Source: Pseudomonas rubra (GTDB taxonomy: Bacteria > Pseudomonadota > Gammaproteobacteria > Pseudomonadales > Pseudomonadaceae). From it: a stretch of DNA of 34,149 nucleotides. The notes below the pieces were generated by a model. The model saw only the letters and a list, made by a program, of their open reading frames with translations. It was not told where the DNA came from and made no database searches. The translations under genes were made by a program, and so were the position numbers. The DNA is taken from contig NZ_JAMDGZ010000069.1 in assembly GCF_028656935.1 (NCBI RefSeq), positions 1-34,149 of the forward strand, read 5' to 3'. Shown here in pieces: positions 30,445 to 34,149 of this stretch (within the stretch, counting starts at the first letter, position 1; each line of letters starts with the position of its first letter).

Positions 30445-30495
30445 ATCGCGGGGCAAGCCCGCTCCCACAGTGTAGGAGCGGGCTTGCCCCGCGAT
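30445..30495. repeat. Inverted pair of CCCCGC-type REP elements
   Basis: ATCGCGGGGCAAGCCCGCTCCCACA-type sequence (30445-30469) is followed after one base by its near-perfect inverse (30471-30495), so the 51 bp could fold into a single long hairpin. It belongs to the same subtype as the unit at 11441-11466. It lies between the convergent rpsT and pqiB-like genes and ends 9 bp before the pqiB-like stop. Confidence 0.88.
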
Positions 30496-30504
30496 CGCTA
30501 ACGA

Positions 30505-32805
30505 CTACTTACCAATCTGAATCTTCGGCGCCCACTGCAGCCATTCATCCTCAGCCTTGTCGAACAGGGCAAAGGTCTGCTCGGGTCGGGCCGGGTTGCC
30601 CATCTTCTCGCCGTCCGGCGTTGCGAAGGCAATGCCACCCTCGATCAGAGTCTCCAGCGACTCTGTACGCACCGTAGCGCCCTTGAACAGGCCGATATCG
30701 AAGCCAAAGCCGCTGCTGTTCCAGAAACGGCTGCCACCGCGTACCAGTGCTGCGTACTTGGGCTCGATCAGGATATGGATCAGCACTCGATCCGCTGTCT
30801 GCCCCAATTCGAAACCCGTGACCTTGCCCACCGCAATCTCCCGGTAGGTGACCGGCACTCCCGGCTTGATCGAGCCCCGGCGCGCAGCACTTAGCACCAG
30901 CGACAATCCGGCTTCGCGCTCAGAGAAATCCGGCGCCTGGGGCAACGCATTGAAGTTGCGCTGAGGCCCAAGATTCTTCACTGCCGGCTGCACTTCCAGG
31001 TACTGGCCGGTAACCAGGGTTTCCAGGTTGGCGGTCTTGACGATGCCCAGGGCCGGCTTGACCACCCAGAACTGGGTCCCTTCGCGGGCAATGCGCTCCG
31101 GCACTTCGGTAATGCGCACCTTGAGCAGCACCGCCTGCAGATCATTGGTCAGGTCGACCTGCTCGACCTTGCCAACATCCAGGCCCTTGAAGCGAACCGG
31201 CGTACCTACCTTTAGGCCATCGGCGCGATCGACACGAATGGTTACCGTAGTCCCACTGCGGTTGGCCGCGTCCTGATTCTCATACAGACTGAAGAACGGA
31301 ATACGGCGCTTGAGTGCCACGTTCGGGATAGGTGTGTCGAAGGCGATACCACCGGCCATCAGGCTTTGCAGCGATTCACTCTTGATCTGAATACCCGACA
31401 GCCCGCCACTCAAGGTGATGCCGCTAGCATTCCAGAAGCGCGTCGAACCGTTGACCAGGCCGGCGTACTCTTTCTCGATATGTACGCCAATCAGCAGGCG
31501 TTTACTCTTCTTCGAGAACTGGTAGCTCTGCACCGTACCGACTTTGACCTGGCGGTAGAGGATCGGACTGCCCACTTCCAGTGAACCTAGGTTGTCGCTG
31601 TACAGCACCAGATGCAGCCCGGGCGCCTTGAGATCCAGTGGCGGCGCCTTGGCCCGCGCCTCGAACTCACGCAGCGGGGTGGCGCCCTTGTCACCCGGGC
31701 GGATGGCGATGTAGTTGCCTTTGACCAGCGCTTCCAGGCCGGTGATGCCGGCCAGGGAGATCGATGGCTTGACCACCCAGAATTGCGTGCCATCGACCAG
31801 GTAGTCCTCGGCCAGCGGATCGAGGGTCAGTTCAGCCGTGGCGCTCGACAGGTCGGCATCGACCTTGAGGGTCTTTAGCGAGCCCACCTGGATGCCTTTG
31901 TACATCACCGGGGTACGACCGGCCTGCAGGCCTTCAAAGTCGCTGAGTTTGACCTTGGCGCGAATCCCGGCCTGAGCTGCATCGAAGTCTTCGTACAGGC
32001 GAAACGGCAGGCCCGGATCGGTTGGCGGGCTGTCCTTGCGGTGCTCGGGCGTAGCGAACGCGATACCACCGGCGACGATGCTGGCCAGCGACTCGCTGCG
32101 CACCTTAACTCCGGAGAGGTCGGCATCAATGCTGACGCCACTGGCGTTCCAGAAGCGCGTGTGCTTGCGCACCAGGTCAGTGTAAGCCGGCTCGATGAAC
32201 ACTTTGAGCTCGACCGTGCCCTGGTCATCGGCCAGGCGATAGCTTTTCACCCGACCGACCTGGATCTGCTTGTAGAACACCGGGCTGTCGCGGTTGAGCG
32301 AGCCCAGACGGTCAGCCTTGAGAGTCAGGTGCAAGCCCGGCTCGCTGTCAGACAGCGGCGGCGCCTCATCCAGCGCCTTGAAGCGCTTGATCGGCTCGCC
32401 CTGCCCTGGGCTTACGGCAATGTAGTTACCCGATACCAGGGTCTCAAGGCCAGTGATCCCGGCCAGGCTGACGCTTGGCTTGACCAGCCAGAAGCGCGTA
32501 CCGGTGCTCAGGTAGGGCTCGGCCTCCTTGTTCATCTCGATGGTGGCAATGACGCCAGTTTTGCTGCCCTTGGCATCGAGTACCAGCTCTTTGACCTTAC
32601 CGACCGACATGCCCTTGAAGACCACTTCGGTCTTGTTGGCGACGATACCCTCGCCGCTTTCAAAGCGGACCTGGATGTTCACCCCTGACTCGCGATAGGC
32701 CTGCCAACCAAGCCAGCCGCCGATCACCAGGGCGATCAGGGGCAATATCCATATGGCCGACCAGTTCGAAGCTGGGCGGGTTTTAGCCGTAGGCAAATCA
32801 CTCAT
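30505..32805 (-). CDS. pqiB: PqiB/LetB-type MCE protein with six tandem MCE domains
   Basis: A 766-residue protein with one N-terminal membrane helix (about 18-34) and six MCE (MlaD) domains beginning near residues 41, 156, 278, 395, 517 and 632. The domains alternate in type. Odd ones carry GTxFWxVKPsisLAGITGLEtLv and GNYIa. Even ones carry GLhLxLxaxxLGSL and RFWNaSG with a GGIAFaTP end. MCE proteins form hexameric tubes that carry lipids between inner and outer membrane. E. coli PqiB has three MCE domains and LetB (YebT) seven, so this is intermediate. Start ATG at 32805 overlaps the upstream pqiA by 8 bp. An in-frame ATG 9 bp earlier is possible. Confidence 0.92.
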   Translation of the reverse strand: MSDLPTAKTRPASNWSAIWILPLIALVIGGWLGWQAYRESGVNIQVRFESGEGIVANKTEVVFKGMSVGKVKELVLDAKGSKTGVIATIEMNKEAEPYLSTGTRFWLVKPSVSLAGITGLETLVSGNYIAVSPGQGEPIKRFKALDEAPPLSDSEPGLHLTLKADRLGSLNRDSPVFYKQIQVGRVKSYRLADDQGTVELKVFIEPAYTDLVRKHTRFWNASGVSIDADLSGVKVRSESLASIVAGGIAFATPEHRKDSPPTDPGLPFRLYEDFDAAQAGIRAKVKLSDFEGLQAGRTPVMYKGIQVGSLKTLKVDADLSSATAELTLDPLAEDYLVDGTQFWVVKPSISLAGITGLEALVKGNYIAIRPGDKGATPLREFEARAKAPPLDLKAPGLHLVLYSDNLGSLEVGSPILYRQVKVGTVQSYQFSKKSKRLLIGVHIEKEYAGLVNGSTRFWNASGITLSGGLSGIQIKSESLQSLMAGGIAFDTPIPNVALKRRIPFFSLYENQDAANRSGTTVTIRVDRADGLKVGTPVRFKGLDVGKVEQVDLTNDLQAVLLKVRITEVPERIAREGTQFWVVKPALGIVKTANLETLVTGQYLEVQPAVKNLGPQRNFNALPQAPDFSEREAGLSLVLSAARRGSIKPGVPVTYREIAVGKVTGFELGQTADRVLIHILIEPKYAALVRGGSRFWNSSGFGFDIGLFKGATVRTESLETLIEGGIAFATPDGEKMGNPARPEQTFALFDKAEDEWLQWAPKIQIGK

Positions 32806-33421
32806 GGTCGTCATCCGACTCCGTGTTATCCCAAATCAGTCGGGGATCGAAGGTTACTGCAGCGAGCATTGTCAAAATCACCACACTGGCGAAGGCGACA
32901 GCGCCCCAATTGGCTTCGACACTGGCGATCCTGCCGAAATTCACCACCGCCACCAGAATGGCGATCACGAAAATATCCAGCATCGACCAGCGTCCGATGA
33001 ATTCAATGAAGCGGTACATCAAAATGCGTTGCCGGGCCGACAACGGTTGGTGGCGCTGCACCGAGTAGAGCAGCAGGGCAATACCCACCAGCTTGAAGGT
33101 TGGCACCAGGATACTGGCGATGAACACCACCGCAGCAATCGGCAGCATGCCGTGCTTCATCAAGGTGATAACGCCGGACATGATGGTGTCCGGGCTACCC
33201 TGACCCAGGGCGCTGACGGTCATGATCGGCAGCACATTGGCCGGGATGTAGAGGATTGCCGAAGTGATTAGCAACGCCCAGGTTCGCACCAGGCTGTTCG
33301 GCCGCCGTGCGTGCACCACTGCCCCGCAGCGGTTGCAGGTTTGCGCGTCACTGTCCGGCTCCTGGCGGTTCAGTTCATGGCAGTCGCCACAAACCAGAAT
33401 GCCAGCATCAATCGCACGCAT
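32798..33421 (-). CDS. pqiA: PqiA-like inner-membrane protein, second copy
   Basis: A 207-residue protein. An N-terminal zinc-ribbon-like region (CGDCHELN and CNRCGAVV, residues 12-15 and 29-32 approximately) is followed by about four membrane helices, the PqiA/LetA half-module. E. coli PqiA is a single protein with two such modules. Here the two halves are separate genes. It overlaps the first pqiA by 14 bp and the MCE gene by 8 bp. GGGGA precedes the ATG by about 8 bp. The likely role is the inner-membrane partner of the MCE tube. Confidence 0.9.
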   Translation of the reverse strand: MRAIDAGILVCGDCHELNRQEPDSDAQTCNRCGAVVHARRPNSLVRTWALLITSAILYIPANVLPIMTVSALGQGSPDTIMSGVITLMKHGMLPIAAVVFIASILVPTFKLVGIALLLYSVQRHQPLSARQRILMYRFIEFIGRWSMLDIFVIAILVAVVNFGRIASVEANWGAVAFASVVILTMLAAVTFDPRLIWDNTESDDDHE

Positions 33422-34067
33422 GCAGGTCTTCCCCCGATAAAGCACTCCATATCTGGTGGGGTGACATCACCACCTCCAGCCACACCTGCACCAACAACAA
33501 ACTGATAAAGCAGGCCAGCCCCAAACCCAGGCTCAGCTCCGCCAGGTCGACCAGCTTGACCATCGCCACCAGCACGCCCATGAAATACACCTCGAGCATG
33601 CCCCAATCGCGTAGATGGTGATAAATCCGATAGAGCAACAAACCGTAACTGCGGCCGATGTTCAGGCGAATACTCAACAGTACCGCCAACTGGCACAGCA
33701 GCTTGAGCAAGGGAATGGCCATGCTGCAGAGAAACACCACCACTGCCACGCCGCCCATACCTGTGTTGTACAGCCCGACCACGCCACTCCAAACTGTGTC
33801 GTTGGAGCTTTGCCCCAGCAGGTGCAGTTGCATGATCGGCAGGAAGTTGGCCGGCACGTATAGCAGCAAAGCTGCCAGTACCAGGGCCAGGCTGCGCTGA
33901 ACCACATTATGTCGATGGGCGTAGAGCTCGTAACCACAGCGCGGACAATGCGCCTTTTCATCCTGTTTGAGCACAGGCTTGCGCATCAGCAGGTCGCATT
34001 CGTGACAGGCCACCAGATCGTCCAGGGGCAGGTCGGCGAGCTGATGAGGGTCGGCAGGTTCTGACAT
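33408..34067 (-). CDS. pqiA: PqiA-like inner-membrane protein, first copy
   Basis: A 219-residue protein with a zinc-ribbon motif (CHECDLL and CPRCGYELYAHRHN, about residues 20-50) and about four membrane helices. The conserved NVVQRSLALVLAALLLYVPANFLPIM segment is the PqiA signature; the second copy has the parallel NSLVRTWALLITSAILYIPANVLPIM. The two genes together correspond to one E. coli PqiA, either a split of the fused gene or its ancestral state. The ATG at 34067 is chosen over a TTG at 34085. First gene of the three-gene operon. The promoter is probably in 34068-34149, where I see a TAGAAT-like -10 but no good -35. Confidence 0.9.
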   Translation of the reverse strand: MSEPADPHQLADLPLDDLVACHECDLLMRKPVLKQDEKAHCPRCGYELYAHRHNVVQRSLALVLAALLLYVPANFLPIMQLHLLGQSSNDTVWSGVVGLYNTGMGGVAVVVFLCSMAIPLLKLLCQLAVLLSIRLNIGRSYGLLLYRIYHHLRDWGMLEVYFMGVLVAMVKLVDLAELSLGLGLACFISLLLVQVWLEVVMSPHQIWSALSGEDLHACD

Positions 34068-34149
34068 AGTGAACTTCTGAGTCAACGCGAGGGGGCCATT
34101 CTAACTGATGTGAGATCCATAGGAGCGGCGCCAGAAAGACAAAACCCCT

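Noticed and set aside
1..34149. CRISPR arrays, rRNA genes, insertion sequences and antiphage defence genes
   Set aside because: Looked for and not seen. The only regular repeat arrays are the iterons and REP elements, and no transposase or defence domain is recognisable. Cargo of the element, if any, lies left of the window.

Overview
The window comes from a fluorescent Pseudomonas, most likely of the P. putida group. The gene order from pilA-pilC-pilD-coaE-yacG through ndh, clpB, pgeF-rluD, bamD, thiO, the minor pilins, ispH-fkpB-lspA-ileS-ribF, murJ and rpsT matches, from memory, the arrangement in P. putida. Coding DNA is GC-rich and the convergent intergenic spaces carry Pseudomonas-type REP palindromes. 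The assignment is by recognition, not by a database search.

Positions 1 to about 4078 are one end of an integrated mobile element inserted at the 3' end of a tRNA-Thr(CGU) gene. It contains a P4-type tyrosine integrase, an unrecognised 249-residue protein overlapping the integrase, an AlpA-type regulator, and a TrfA-like replication initiator. Six iterons of about 22 bp end exactly at the initiator stop codon. Beyond them lie a DnaA-box-like site and an AT-rich repeat that looks like an unwinding element. At the edge is a truncated membrane-anchored coiled-coil gene. The element therefore carries what looks like a plasmid-type origin next to an integration module. Its other end lies outside the window.

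Positions 4079 to 10100 are chromosomal backbone: tRNA-Thr, the major pilin pilA, a pilC-pilD-coaE-yacG operon that lacks pilB, an orphan CbiM-like membrane protein, two conserved Pseudomonas hypotheticals and a small DUF3094 protein. Positions 10100 to 16400 hold ndh, a RibD/DHFR-like reductase, a four-gene tRNA operon (Asn-Pro-Lys-Pro) with a strong stringent-type promoter, clpB behind a sigma32-like promoter, and pgeF.

Positions 16400 to 24400 hold rluD (upstream of pgeF, divergent from bamD), bamD, a small zinc-ribbon membrane protein, thiO, a compact minor-pilin cluster (pilE, pilX, pilW, a very short pilV, and a divergent fimU/fimT-like gene, with no pilY1), then ispH, fkpB and lspA. 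Positions 24400 to 34149 hold ileS and ribF (head of the ribF-ileS-lspA-fkpB-ispH operon), murJ, rpsT, and a pqiA-pqiA-pqiB-type operon whose last product has six tandem MCE domains.

Two type IV pilus loci (pilA/C/D and the minor pilins) sit in the same region. Both lack components found at the equivalent P. aeruginosa loci, namely pilB and pilY1. The lipoprotein signal peptidase LspA sits near BamD, a lipoprotein that requires it. The most unusual part of the window is the element at the left end.
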